Assembly: GCA_013375405.1 (NCBI GenBank) | Contig: JABXJU010000008.1 | Location: 1 to 42,564, forward strand | Length of the DNA: 42,564 nucleotides | Origin: Candidatus Helarchaeota archaeon | Lineage (GTDB): Archaea; Asgardarchaeota; Lokiarchaeia; Helarchaeales; HEL-GB-A | Direction: 5' to 3' | Shown: piece after piece, positions 23,409-31,963 of the stretch | How positions within the stretch are numbered: position 1 is the first letter of the stretch | How the letters are laid out: the number at the start of each line of letters is the position of its first letter | The notes under the pieces: generated by a model | Database searches by the model: none | What the model was told of the DNA's origin: nothing | Seen by the model: only the letters and a program-made list of their open reading frames with translations | Made by a program: the position numbers and the translations under genes

Positions 23409-24443
23409 TTATTGAAGGAAATCTGGAAACATTTTCAACAAAGTTTCCCATCCAATTTTTAAACTGTTGCAGAGCGGCTGAACTTTCTTCTTGTATCGAT
23501 CTAAGACCTGATCAGTACTTTCAAGGATTACATCGCTGGCATTGACAGCACTCGTCAGGGCTGGTGAAATTCCCTCCGCAAAAATATTAAATAACCCTGC
23601 AGCTTCTCCGATCAAGAGGACATTGTTCTTGCCAAATTTATACTCATAAGACGAGTCGAAAAATTTGGGCGAGGTGCAAGCTTCCTTGAAGAGGAGTTTT
23701 TCTCCACGGAATCCATGGGCCTCCTCGAGATACTCTTGAAATGCATTATAATAATTGGGGATCGTGGTTCCTTTCATGGCATTCGTATTAATAATGATAT
23801 ATTTTCCTTTGGTGCCAGTTTTAACATTCATCAAGGCGAAAAATTCGGAAAATTCCCGATCGAGGAAGGTGTGAAGATATTGGGGGTCTAGATCAATCTC
23901 ACCCTTCCAATATGCCTGGTACACGGAGGTCCAAATAATTTTCTCATCCTCAAACAAAATTCTTCGAATTAAACTAGTCCCGCTATCGGCGCCAACTAAA
24001 ATTCTTCCCTCTTGTTTTTGATTTCCAAAAATCGTTTTTAGATTGACTGCGATCTTATCCTTTTCCTCTGTAAAATTTACTAACTGAGTTTGATCGAGTA
24101 TATCAGCGCCAGCCTCAGAGGCTTTCGTGGTGAGCCAAAAATCGAAATCTGAACGCCACACATTGCGGGAATTTTCACGGTACTTTTGGGGCGGTTGTCC
24201 CTTTGCTGGATATATTTGAACGCCTTTAATCTTCTTGGGATGGCAACAGAGGACATCTGGCACATCTCCAATTCCTTCTTTCTTGAGAACCCGCCGTGCG
24301 AACGAACTAATAATCCCTGAACACATTTTATGCCGAGGTAATTTCTTCTGTTCAACAAGTAAAACTTTCAAATCAGCATCCGCTAATTTTTTCGCAAGCA
24401 TCGAGCCAGCAGGCCCCGCGCCTACAATAATTACATCATACAT
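23409..24443 (-). CDS. Geranylgeranyl reductase-like FAD-dependent oxidoreductase
   Basis: 344 residues from ATG 24443 (a TTG immediately before is also possible). The N-terminal dinucleotide-binding motif GAGPAGS is followed by the VEQKKLPRHKMCSG segment typical of the geranylgeranyl reductase/digeranylgeranylglycerophospholipid reductase group. The second FAD motif reads NNVLLIGEAAGLFNIFAEGI near residues 288-307, where family members have GDAAG. Relatives saturate isoprenoid chains of archaeal lipids or quinones; others halogenate or hydroxylate. It is shorter than canonical lipid reductases (about 390-450), so lipid reduction is plausible but not certain. Confidence 0.8.
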   Translation of the reverse strand: MYDVIIVGAGPAGSMLAKKLADADLKVLLVEQKKLPRHKMCSGIISSFARRVLKKEGIGDVPDVLCCHPKKIKGVQIYPAKGQPPQKYRENSRNVWRSDFDFWLTTKASEAGADILDQTQLVNFTEEKDKIAVNLKTIFGNQKQEGRILVGADSGTSLIRRILFEDEKIIWTSVYQAYWKGEIDLDPQYLHTFLDREFSEFFALMNVKTGTKGKYIIINTNAMKGTTIPNYYNAFQEYLEEAHGFRGEKLLFKEACTSPKFFDSSYEYKFGKNNVLLIGEAAGLFNIFAEGISPALTSAVNASDVILESTDQVLDRYKKKVQPLCNSLKIGWETLLKMFPDFLQ

Positions 24444-24486
24444 CAATAATCACTTGACATGGTGATTAATACTTGGCATATAAAAG

Positions 24487-26160
24487 TTATGAAAACCAGC
24501 GTCTGAAAATATTTCTAATCCGGTCGGGTGCTTTTGAGATATTGAGGATCGCTTGTCCCAGAGCATCTGGAATTGGGCGTTCGCCTTTCTTCTCTGATAG
24601 GAGATATTTCGGGATAGTCGTCACAAATTTGATGTCCGTCTTGAGAAGGATGAAGAGTTCGTTATGTGCTTCAATTTCTGTGATTAAATTCTGCTCTCGT
24701 AAGAATTCTAAGTTATCAAGAGCAAGATCCCTGATATCTTCGCTCAAAACTTCTTCAAAATCAGCCTTTAAATATACTCCCCCCTCTCGAAGCACAGAAA
24801 TAATCATATAGTTGACGGTATCGAAGATTAAACGTGAAAGAAACACGCTATCACGATGAGACGGTTTATACCCCCGGAAGAATCGCTGAATCTCCGCTTC
24901 ATATAAGTTTAACAAATCAGGGTAAATCGATTCGAGTGATTTAAGTTTCTCAAGAGTGGGGGAAGGGGAAATCCGAAATACATGGAGTTCTTTAAGGAGG
25001 ATTATATGATTTCGGCCTGAAATTTCATTTACGATCGCAAAATTGGAATCAATCAAAGGAGAGATAAGTTCTAAAGGATCAACCTTCGTCCCAAGATCAG
25101 TTTTAATCCATTCCTGCAATTCCGTTAATTCCATGGATCCTTCAGAAAGATTTTCTATTAATCGAACTCTGTTAAAATCCTGCAGAATATTGGCAAATTT
25201 TACTTCAGAAGATGCGCTTTGATATTCTTCAATACAAACTCTAAAAACTTCCTCCACCCAATCATGAATATATTGGTGCCACTTTTCTATTTCTTCGCGA
25301 TTTTCCTTAATTCCATAACCTGTCTTGTAAAATCCCATGGAAACCAGTGGTTGTTTGGATAATTTGTCAATTAAATCTGCGAGACGGAATGATATGATAT
25401 TGATTGTTTCTTTTGAGGGCATTTTTCCGAATATTAAGGAAATGAGGCACATTTCCATTTTTCCACGTGCCCATTTAGAAGGGAGTTCAAAATAGTAGTG
25501 GAGGCCTTTAAAATCTGGATAGGATCGTGTGAAGAAACCCTGCTCAAAATTCAATTCCAATTCCTTGCTTATGCGGTATTGCTGGTCTTCATCCATAACT
25601 CCTTTAGGATAAGAGTAGAACGGTTTTGGGCCAATTTTACTATGAAAATAGGACAGTACCACACAATTTTTACCAGTTTCCTCGATTTTTTCTTTGACAT
25701 CCGTGATTTTTTGAATCGCTAGATAACGATTCACAAATTCGATTAAATTGAAATAATAACGTGAAAGAATTAGTCTTTTTCGACTATTCTCAGCCTTTAA
25801 TTCCGCTACTAGAGCTTCGATATCGTTCTTCAATTTATCCATATTTTGATAAAAGAAGTTGCTTGCATTTTCATTAATCAGAACAGTGATAGTAGCAGTT
25901 ATTGGCTTACTAGAATCTGAGGATTCCTCATAGAAATAGGTCAATCCCAAAACTTTATAGTTTGGAAATGGAAGAATCGAGATTTTCCCTGTCCATTTTT
26001 CTCCCCCAACTGATATATAGGACGTAAATTTAATGACTATATCAAGAATTTCGGTATATGGTAGTGAAACTGGGAAAAAGATCTTTGGTTTTGGGCCTAG
26101 GTCGGATAGAGTCGAATAAATCACTCCGTCGAGTATTTCATCGGTCTTTTCTTGCGTCAC
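24487..26160 (-). CDS. Large protein with tandem longin-like domains and winged-helix-like C-terminal part
   Basis: 557 residues from GTG 26160, with AAGGT upstream. Two N-terminal modules look related: each has a hydrophobic strand then a GPKP turn (STLSDLGPKPKIFFP at 15-29, SYFHSKIGPKPFYSYP at about 173-188), further strands and two helices, as in longin/roadblock folds. The second module includes FELPSKWARGKMEMCLISLIFG. The C-terminal half is alpha/beta with two winged-helix-like stretches (ELQEWIKTDLGTKVDPLEL and SEDIRDLALDNLEFLREQNLI). Tandem longins followed by wings recall Mon1/Ccz1-like GEF scaffolds, but homology is unproven. Probably a GTPase regulator. Head-to-tail with the flavoprotein downstream, 40 bp apart. 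Confidence 0.6.
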   Translation of the reverse strand: MTQEKTDEILDGVIYSTLSDLGPKPKIFFPVSLPYTEILDIVIKFTSYISVGGEKWTGKISILPFPNYKVLGLTYFYEESSDSSKPITATITVLINENASNFFYQNMDKLKNDIEALVAELKAENSRKRLILSRYYFNLIEFVNRYLAIQKITDVKEKIEETGKNCVVLSYFHSKIGPKPFYSYPKGVMDEDQQYRISKELELNFEQGFFTRSYPDFKGLHYYFELPSKWARGKMEMCLISLIFGKMPSKETINIISFRLADLIDKLSKQPLVSMGFYKTGYGIKENREEIEKWHQYIHDWVEEVFRVCIEEYQSASSEVKFANILQDFNRVRLIENLSEGSMELTELQEWIKTDLGTKVDPLELISPLIDSNFAIVNEISGRNHIILLKELHVFRISPSPTLEKLKSLESIYPDLLNLYEAEIQRFFRGYKPSHRDSVFLSRLIFDTVNYMIISVLREGGVYLKADFEEVLSEDIRDLALDNLEFLREQNLITEIEAHNELFILLKTDIKFVTTIPKYLLSEKKGERPIPDALGQAILNISKAPDRIRNIFRRWFS

Positions 26161-26353
26161 CGTCTTACCTTCGTTGTGGATTTCGTTTCTAATAAAACCC
26201 TTCCCTTGTTATATTATAATTTCTTTCAAAATTTTAGATTTAAATCTTTTTTTAGAATGGATTGGGAAATAAGAATAAATTTTAAGATTTAAATTTTTGG
26301 AATTTACAAATAATTAAAATACCCTTAACTTTAAAATTCATAGCATAGAAAAA

Positions 26354-26439
26354 GGTGAATCTACTCTTAGTAGTTCCGAATTAAGGCGAAAAAAAGGTGA
26401 GTAGCTTGGGTGAATCCATTCTTAAAAGTCCTGAATTAA
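26354..26439 (+). repeat. Imperfect 31-bp direct repeat spanning the start of the PfkB gene
   Basis: Bases 26354-26384 and 26409-26439 match at about 25 of 31 positions (GGTGAATC...CTTA...GAATTAA). The second copy encodes residues 5-14 of the PfkB kinase; the first, 55 bp upstream, would encode a similar peptide but is out of frame and hits a TAG. This looks like a partial tandem duplication of the gene start that has decayed. Confidence 0.55.
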
Positions 26440-27386
26440 TTACTATTGGACACATTTTATTAGATCTCAGAGCGTATGTAGAGAAGTTCCCAGTCCCTGA
26501 CATCAGTGTCAAAATAAAAGGGCAAATTCAATACACGCCCGGCGGGTCGGCGACTAATGTCGCAGTCGCTGCAGCACGCTTGGGAGTGAAATCATCGATT
26601 TGTTCCATTTTAGGGTTTGATGATTATGGTATGAATGTCATCAAGCAGCTGTTGAATGAACGTGTTGATGTATCGAATATCAAGATTGATTACCATAAAC
26701 CGACTGGAATTTCATTAGTTATTGTAAATGAAGAAGGTGAACCCATAATAATTCAGAGTTTAGGTGCAAATGAACCATTTCCCATCTCTTATTTGAATTT
26801 ACCAGCCATAATTCAAGCAAAACATCTTCATATGACTGGAACAGATTTAACTGCTCTTAGAGAGGCTGCGCGAATAGCTAAACATAGTTCAAAAGGTAAT
26901 GTAATGGTTTCTTTTGATCCTGGGCGATCAAAATCTCATTTAGGATACCAAAAACTAGAGCCCATTCTTGAAAATATTGATTATCTTATCATCAATCGGA
27001 CTGAATCTGCCCGCATGCTCGGACATCCTGAGGAACCGGATATTATTAAAGTCATAAATGAGTTGAAATCAGTTTTACCAAAAGATATTACGCTGATTGT
27101 AAAGGGGGGATCAAAAGAGACAATTGTGAAATCCAACAATGAATTTTTCAAAGTTCCACCTTACAAAGTGAAAGTTTATGACACTATAGGCGCAGGGGAT
27201 GCCTTTGCTGCTGGAATAATTAACGCTCTTTTACAGAATAAATCAATGAAAGATGCAATCCTAAATGCGCATGCATGCGCAGGATATAAAATTCAATACG
27301 GTGGCGCACAAAGCTCTCCAACGACTGAACAGCTAGCCGAGTTTCTCGCAGCCCATAAAAATGAAATTTCTGCCCAAGATATATAA
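26397..27386 (+). CDS. PfkB/ribokinase-family sugar or nucleoside kinase
   Basis: 329 residues from GTG 26397, with AAAAAGG just upstream. The first PfkB signature region is YTPGGSATNVAVAAARLG (47-64). The second, YDTIGAGDAFAAG (261-273), carries the anion hole and catalytic base D268. The family phosphorylates ribose, fructose, adenosine, 2-keto-3-deoxygluconate and similar substrates; motif reading cannot separate these. No cofactor partner gene is next to it; its stop lies 2 bp from the convergent roadblock-like gene. An imperfect copy of the first codons lies just upstream. Confidence 0.88.
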   Translation: MSSLGESILKSPELITIGHILLDLRAYVEKFPVPDISVKIKGQIQYTPGGSATNVAVAAARLGVKSSICSILGFDDYGMNVIKQLLNERVDVSNIKIDYHKPTGISLVIVNEEGEPIIIQSLGANEPFPISYLNLPAIIQAKHLHMTGTDLTALREAARIAKHSSKGNVMVSFDPGRSKSHLGYQKLEPILENIDYLIINRTESARMLGHPEEPDIIKVINELKSVLPKDITLIVKGGSKETIVKSNNEFFKVPPYKVKVYDTIGAGDAFAAGIINALLQNKSMKDAILNAHACAGYKIQYGGAQSSPTTEQLAEFLAAHKNEISAQDI

Positions 27387-27388
27387 AA

Positions 27389-28879
27389 TTAGAGACCTGC
27401 TAACCAGTCTGAGACCTGCCCGACTAACGTTTTTGTAATTTTCTTTCGGATATCCACATTATAATAAAGATCCGCCAGTTCCTTAATAATTGGAATTTCC
27501 GAACGTTCTATGATGATTCTATGGTCTTGTTTCATTAAATCTATAAATTCATCTTCCTTGATTTCTTTGAACCTTTCAATTGCACTCAGAATGGTATCGA
27601 TATTGAGAATAAGCCGTTCAAATTCAGAATGCGTATTTAAAATTTGAACATTTGCCTCTTTCGCCATTAGAATTTTCCTAAAAAGTTTTAATTCGAAGTC
27701 AAAATCCTCAGGTTCATAAGGCTCATTAGCAACAATATTCGCGTTTAAATCTATCACCAGAAAATCTGCGAATTTTTTACTTTTCTTTATGTATTCTTCT
27801 CTCGGTATGGATCGAATTTCAGCTCCATATTTAACCTGAGGGAAGAAATTTACCATAAAAGTAGTAATTTTCTCAGCATTCGTGTCCGATTCAAGAAACA
27901 CAACAGAATTTTTGAAAAAAATTGCGTGAAATAAATTGAAGAAAATATCTTGCCCCAAGAATTTTATAAGGTTCTCAATGGATAAATCTGAAAAATCAAT
28001 TTCCTCTTCAATATTTCTGATTTTGGGAATAACCTTTGTTTTTGTCTTTCCTTTTTTATCAATTGTAACATAAAAAGCATGCTCACATAAAACGGAAGCG
28101 ATCTGAAATCGAATATAATCATGAGGACTTGCTTTGAGGAATTGAGCGGGGATAAATCTATAATATATGTTTTTACAGCTAGGACAGTTAATTTGAACGA
28201 GATCATATCCTGGAATTTGAATCCAGTTTGCTTTGATAAGTTTATAGAATTGATCGAGAAATTCTTCTTGCTCTAACTCCAATTTATCAATTATTTCCAA
28301 GAATGAATTCTCACTACTGCTATAGTTTAAAATAACACTCGTAGTTAAACTAAATTTTGCACTTTCCTTAATCTTTTTAACTAGTTTTGGATAAATCTCC
28401 CCATAAAATGATTTACGTCTCGAAAAAATAACCTTTTCTACGGGTATAGCTGGAACTGTTGGAATTGCTCCTACTTCTGGCTGAGCCCCTTCCATCAACA
28501 TTTCAGCGGATACTACTTCAGGTTCTACTTCCCCAACAAACGCATCAAAACTTTCCCTATATTTCGGCAGTAATCCCTTAAAGGATAAGAGCTGTCCTAC
28601 GCGTCCTTTAATGCTATAAACGACTACCATCGCTTTTGATAGTCGAAAGAACATAATATTTTTCCCGGAAATGGGTAAACTGTGGTCTCCTACCCCAAGA
28701 TATTTAAAATTACTCTTTACAAAGGAGTTTATGAACATTTTAAACTGTTCCAATTCAGAATCCACATATAACAGTTGCCCCTGACTATTTGCCACGGCGA
28801 TATAAACTCTTACTGCTAATATTCCCCCCATTTTTGCAGTTATTTCCTTTACAATTGCTTCTATACCGGTTGACTCCAC
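27389..28879 (-). CDS. Multidomain protein with N-terminal roadblock-like domain and Cys-containing centre
   Basis: 496 residues from GTG 28879 (no strong Shine-Dalgarno). Residues 1-115 resemble a roadblock/longin-type sensor: VRVYIAVANSQGQLLYVDSE, then MFFRLSKAMVVVYSIKGRVGQLL. Residues 165-240 look winged-helix-like (EIIDKLELEQEEFLDQFYKLI), followed by CPSCKNIYYRF and a later CEHAFYV that could help bind zinc. The C-terminal 200 residues are alpha/beta (NLIKFLGQDIFFNLFHAIFF, FADFLVIDLNANIV). No enzyme motif. In Asgard genomes such proteins accompany small GTPases, and a roadblock-GTPase fusion is divergent from it 423 bp away. Function inferred only from this. Confidence 0.6.
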   Translation of the reverse strand: MESTGIEAIVKEITAKMGGILAVRVYIAVANSQGQLLYVDSELEQFKMFINSFVKSNFKYLGVGDHSLPISGKNIMFFRLSKAMVVVYSIKGRVGQLLSFKGLLPKYRESFDAFVGEVEPEVVSAEMLMEGAQPEVGAIPTVPAIPVEKVIFSRRKSFYGEIYPKLVKKIKESAKFSLTTSVILNYSSSENSFLEIIDKLELEQEEFLDQFYKLIKANWIQIPGYDLVQINCPSCKNIYYRFIPAQFLKASPHDYIRFQIASVLCEHAFYVTIDKKGKTKTKVIPKIRNIEEEIDFSDLSIENLIKFLGQDIFFNLFHAIFFKNSVVFLESDTNAEKITTFMVNFFPQVKYGAEIRSIPREEYIKKSKKFADFLVIDLNANIVANEPYEPEDFDFELKLFRKILMAKEANVQILNTHSEFERLILNIDTILSAIERFKEIKEDEFIDLMKQDHRIIIERSEIPIIKELADLYYNVDIRKKITKTLVGQVSDWLAGL

Positions 28880-29302
28880 AGAATTGCCCCATATGGCTGA
28901 TGAATTGAGATAAATTCACGCGAATTTTATTTTTACAATAAGTTTATGCTATTAGTACTTATATATATCTTCCAATTTTTTTAAGTCTTTAATGGAATTA
29001 AATCTATTTTTAAATCCTTTATATCCTTTAGGTCCTTTATTTTTTTCTCGAATAGAAAATATTTGTTCATAATGTGATTTCTGCAATAATGTCTATGAAA
29101 ACCTTTATAGAAAACGATTAATTAATTATAAAATTAAGAATTTTTTAAATTTTAGTAATGAAAGAATTAAAAGTAGTCACCTTTAGATCAGATCATGTTT
29201 ATATTCGTACCGCATTAGGATCATGTTTATATTACCACTTGAAAAATACCCTTACCACTTGAAAAATACCCCATTGAAAGAAACAAATAAAGGGCTTTAA
29301 AC
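28880..29302. other. 423-bp divergent regulatory interval
   Basis: No gene seen. The left 300 bp is very AT-rich and holds CTTTATATCCTTTAGGTCCTTTA-type repetition; the right end has two direct-repeat pairs (29191-29271) before the GTPase fusion gene. Promoters for both flanking genes must lie here. Confidence 0.5.
29191..29271 (+). repeat. Duplicated promoter-like elements before the roadblock-GTPase gene
   Basis: GATCATGTTTATATT occurs at 29191-29205 and 29219-29233 (28-bp period), and TTACCACTTGAAAAATACCC occurs twice in perfect tandem at 29232-29251 and 29252-29271. The first element contains a TATA-like GTTTATATT; from the second copy, initiation near 29255-29260 would leave a leader of about 45 nt. 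The tandem copies may double a TATA box and an adjacent control site. Confidence 0.6.
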
Positions 29303-30238
29303 GTGTCAACGAGTGAATTACTGAATCAGCTCTTGAATAATTATATTAAAACAACACAAGTCAAGGCTGCTGCCATTGTGGATCAAGAGGGCTTGATCAT
29401 AGCTTCCCAAGTTGATTCTGAAACTGATGAACTTTCAATTGGGGGTGTCACGGGGGCTATTGAGAAATTATACGACCGTATTAAGACTGAATTCAAATTA
29501 GGGGGACGATTCGGAACAACAACCATTTCACAAGAAGTAGGCAAACTTATTTTTGTCAATGCCGGACCAAAAGCGATCCTTACAACGATTACTTCCAGTA
29601 CCGCAGACACCGATCATATTCTCCCCTTTAGTTACATTGTTGCCGAGAAAATTGTTCAAATTCTAGAACAACGGAAACAAATCGATGTTTCCATGCCTAA
29701 AATTGTAGAAGAACCCCTTAAATTTAGCTTCAAAGTAGTAATCTTAGGGGATGGTGCTGTCGGTAAGACAAGTCTTCTAACGCGATTCGTTGAAAGAACG
29801 TTCGATCAAGATTACAAGAGCACAATTGGGACCAATATCATGCGAATTGATTATAAAGTAATGGATAAAATCACGGTTGCTTTTGCGTTATGGGATCTTG
29901 CTGGGCAGCAATATTTTCAAAAAGTGCGGCAGATGTATTTATCTGGTTGCCAAGCCGCTCTATTTGTTTATGACGTCACCCGTCCTGATACTTTATACAA
30001 CTTGAAGAACTGGCAAAATGAACTTCACACTGTTGCTGGCTCCGAAGTAAAGTCGCTTTTGGTGGGAAATAAAATTGATCTTGTCGAAGAACGAAAGATA
30101 AGCTATGAGGAGGGCAACAAGTTAGCCGATGAACTCGGTTTATCTTATCTCGAAACTTCAGCAAAAACCGGGGATAATGTTAATCGGGCCTTCGGATCTC
30201 TCGCCTTTCTATTAGTAAAAGATAAAATAATTCAATAA
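29303..30238 (+). CDS. Roadblock/LC7 domain fused to Rab-like small GTPase
   Basis: 311 residues from GTG 29303. Residues 1-125 are a Roadblock/LC7 domain (VKAAAIVDQEGLIIASQVD, LSIGGVTGAIEKLYDRI). Residues 140-311 are a Ras/Rab-type GTPase with all motifs intact: P-loop GDGAVGKT (149-156), switch I STIGT (173-177), DLAGQ (198-202), NKID (256-259), TSAK (285-288). Roadblock proteins such as MglB and the Ragulator subunits control small GTPases in trans; here regulator and switch are one chain. No C-terminal Cys for prenylation, so membrane recruitment would be by another route. Promoter region shows duplicated elements. Fusions of this type are known in Asgard archaea. Confidence 0.93.
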   Translation: MSTSELLNQLLNNYIKTTQVKAAAIVDQEGLIIASQVDSETDELSIGGVTGAIEKLYDRIKTEFKLGGRFGTTTISQEVGKLIFVNAGPKAILTTITSSTADTDHILPFSYIVAEKIVQILEQRKQIDVSMPKIVEEPLKFSFKVVILGDGAVGKTSLLTRFVERTFDQDYKSTIGTNIMRIDYKVMDKITVAFALWDLAGQQYFQKVRQMYLSGCQAALFVYDVTRPDTLYNLKNWQNELHTVAGSEVKSLLVGNKIDLVEERKISYEEGNKLADELGLSYLETSAKTGDNVNRAFGSLAFLLVKDKIIQ

Positions 30239-30250
30239 TCTATCCTACTT

Positions 30251-30877
30251 TTAGAAAAACTGACCGCAATCTTCGCAAAATAATTGGTCTGCGGATACTA
30301 CTTTTCCACAATTTGGGCACTCCATCATTCGCCCCGTGGCAGCTGCTGGTGCGGGTCTTCTTTCTTCTCCTCCAATCGCAAAATACTCTTTATCTTCCCT
30401 TGCATGCCCTTTAGCATATTCGGGTTTTTGGATCGCAATACCTAGGATTAATATTATAATTCCAGGGATTAGGCAAAAATATCCCCCAGGTAGATTCGGG
30501 AGTGCTAGTTCAGAGCTAATTATTCCAAAAAATGCTCCAGACACTAAAAAAGTCGCAAATGCCAACACTGCTAATAATCCTGCAATTTTAAATGTTCTTT
30601 TTGCTATCTGCTCATTTTCATTAAAGACAGTAAATGCACTTATAACTCCTAGTACTCCAGCTATGATTGGAAAATAGGCCAAAAATGGAACTATTATTCC
30701 AAAGAATGAATCTTGCCAACAAACCCACACTCTTCTAAAATCTTGGGTTATATACGTAGACCAATCAAAAAAATCCGAAACAAACCATCCCTGTGCTCCA
30801 AAATTCTGAGATAAAATGATGAGAATTGAACAAATCAACACAAGGGTGAAAAACGTCTTTTTATGTATTTCCATCAT
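30251..30877 (-). CDS. Membrane protein with C-terminal zinc ribbon
   Basis: 208 residues from ATG 30877, with AAAAGG upstream; a TTG at 30883 is an alternative. Four hydrophobic segments (about 7-26, 54-80, 90-118, 130-150) follow a short basic N terminus, and the C-terminal 25 residues form a zinc ribbon CPNCG...CEDCGQFF with two CxxC knuckles. This layout is common among archaeal membrane proteins of unknown function; the ribbon probably faces the cytoplasm. Convergent with the GTPase fusion gene, stops 12 bp apart. Confidence 0.7.
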   Translation of the reverse strand: MMEIHKKTFFTLVLICSILIILSQNFGAQGWFVSDFFDWSTYITQDFRRVWVCWQDSFFGIIVPFLAYFPIIAGVLGVISAFTVFNENEQIAKRTFKIAGLLAVLAFATFLVSGAFFGIISSELALPNLPGGYFCLIPGIIILILGIAIQKPEYAKGHAREDKEYFAIGGEERRPAPAAATGRMMECPNCGKVVSADQLFCEDCGQFF

Positions 30878-31003
30878 ACTCAACCTTTTTTAATTATTTA
30901 AGATGCAGGATACCTTTCGAATAATAGATAATATCCTTTAAATCCACCTTTACATCCTTCGAATAATTTAATTAGTTTTACCTTTTGGTTTTTCATATAA
31001 TAG

Positions 31004-31279
31004 TTACTTCTTATTCGGAAAAAATCGTAGAAATTTTATTAATTCTTCAATTTCAGCGGATTTATCAACGATCCGGTTACAACAATAGCCATCAGTAAAA
31101 CAAACTCCTTGACAATCCCATGCTCTTCTCGAACGTGGATCAAGGGCACAGGTTGAGCGTATTTTTTTATCATAATATGGACATCGACGTGTAGGAGCGG
31201 TAAATGACTGTAATAAAGCATGAATTCTATCCATTCTTCGCCTCGGATCGAATTCTTGCTCTCCTATACTATGATCCAT
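31004..31279 (-). CDS. Small cysteine-rich protein, unknown function
   Basis: 91 residues. Six cysteines are concentrated in residues 33-68 (RRCPYYDKK, STCALDPRSR, WDCQGVCFTDGYCCNR), suggesting a metal or Fe-S site. The C terminus is helical (SAEIEELIKFLRFF). ATG at 31279 without a clear Shine-Dalgarno. It is not in an obvious operon; the Nudix gene upstream is divergent. The conserved-looking Cys spacing supports a real gene, but this is the weakest of the listed proteins. Confidence 0.5.
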   Translation of the reverse strand: MDHSIGEQEFDPRRRMDRIHALLQSFTAPTRRCPYYDKKIRSTCALDPRSRRAWDCQGVCFTDGYCCNRIVDKSAEIEELIKFLRFFPNKK

Positions 31280-31420
31280 GCATTTTTAAGAGAAAGCCAA
31301 AATTAAAAAGTGGATAATATTACAATAATAAATCTCTCTGGTTAATCAGGAAGTTCAATAAAAAATCTGATTAGGAAAATTAAAAAGTAGGATTTATAAC
31401 GATTTTTTAGGTGAATTTAA

Positions 31421-31861
31421 GTGGGCGATCCACGGGCGTATCCAGAATACCCGCTTCTTGGAGTGGGGACGTGCCTCCTCAAAGGAGATACAATTTTAAT
31501 AATTCAGAGGGGACATGAACCTGATAAAGGGTTATGGAGTATTCCTGGAGGGATGGTCGGTTATGGCGAACGGACAGATGTTGCTGCCGCCCGAGAAGTT
31601 AAAGAGGAAACTGGTTTAAAAGTGTTAGAGATGGAATACGTCGCCGATATCGTTAATAAAATAATATATGACGCCGATGGCAAACTTAGATACCACTTTA
31701 TTATCGTAGATTACGTAACTCATAAATTTGAAGGCAATGCAGTTGCCATGGACGATGCTGTCGATTTAGAATGGTGCCCCTTCGAACAACTCCCGAAACA
31801 TGAGTACCCTGATACTATCGTCGAATTGTTCAAAAAAATTCACATCTGGCCTAAAGCATAA
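31421..31861 (+). CDS. Nudix hydrolase (ADP-ribose pyrophosphatase-like)
   Basis: 146 residues from a GTG at 31421. The Nudix box is complete at residues 44-66: G44, E50 and R58-E59-V60-x-E62-E63-x-G65-L66, matching GX5EX7REUXEEXGU. The surrounding fold (TILIIQRGHEPDKGLWSIPGG before it, YHFIIVDYV after) is that of ADP-ribose/NADH-type or mutT-like hydrolases, which cleave nucleoside diphosphates linked to other moieties. Substrate is not fixed. A nicotinamidase elsewhere in the window acts in NAD turnover but is not linked in position. Confidence 0.9.
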   Translation: MGDPRAYPEYPLLGVGTCLLKGDTILIIQRGHEPDKGLWSIPGGMVGYGERTDVAAAREVKEETGLKVLEMEYVADIVNKIIYDADGKLRYHFIIVDYVTHKFEGNAVAMDDAVDLEWCPFEQLPKHEYPDTIVELFKKIHIWPKA

Positions 31862-31963
31862 TCCAATAGGGCTTTCTCTCTGAATTCTTCCCTTCTCGAA
31901 ACTCATAAATAGTTTGATTCCATATATCAGCTATTATTTTAATCTGAATATCTTCCCTTTTTT

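Noticed and set aside
29232..29271. Two tandem 20-bp repeats considered as a small CRISPR array
   Set aside because: Only two copies, directly abutting with no spacer, and no cas gene; better explained as promoter duplication.
29303..30238. C-terminal prenylation of the roadblock-GTPase
   Set aside because: The protein ends KDKIIQ and has no cysteine near its C terminus; the MglA-like GTPase also lacks one.
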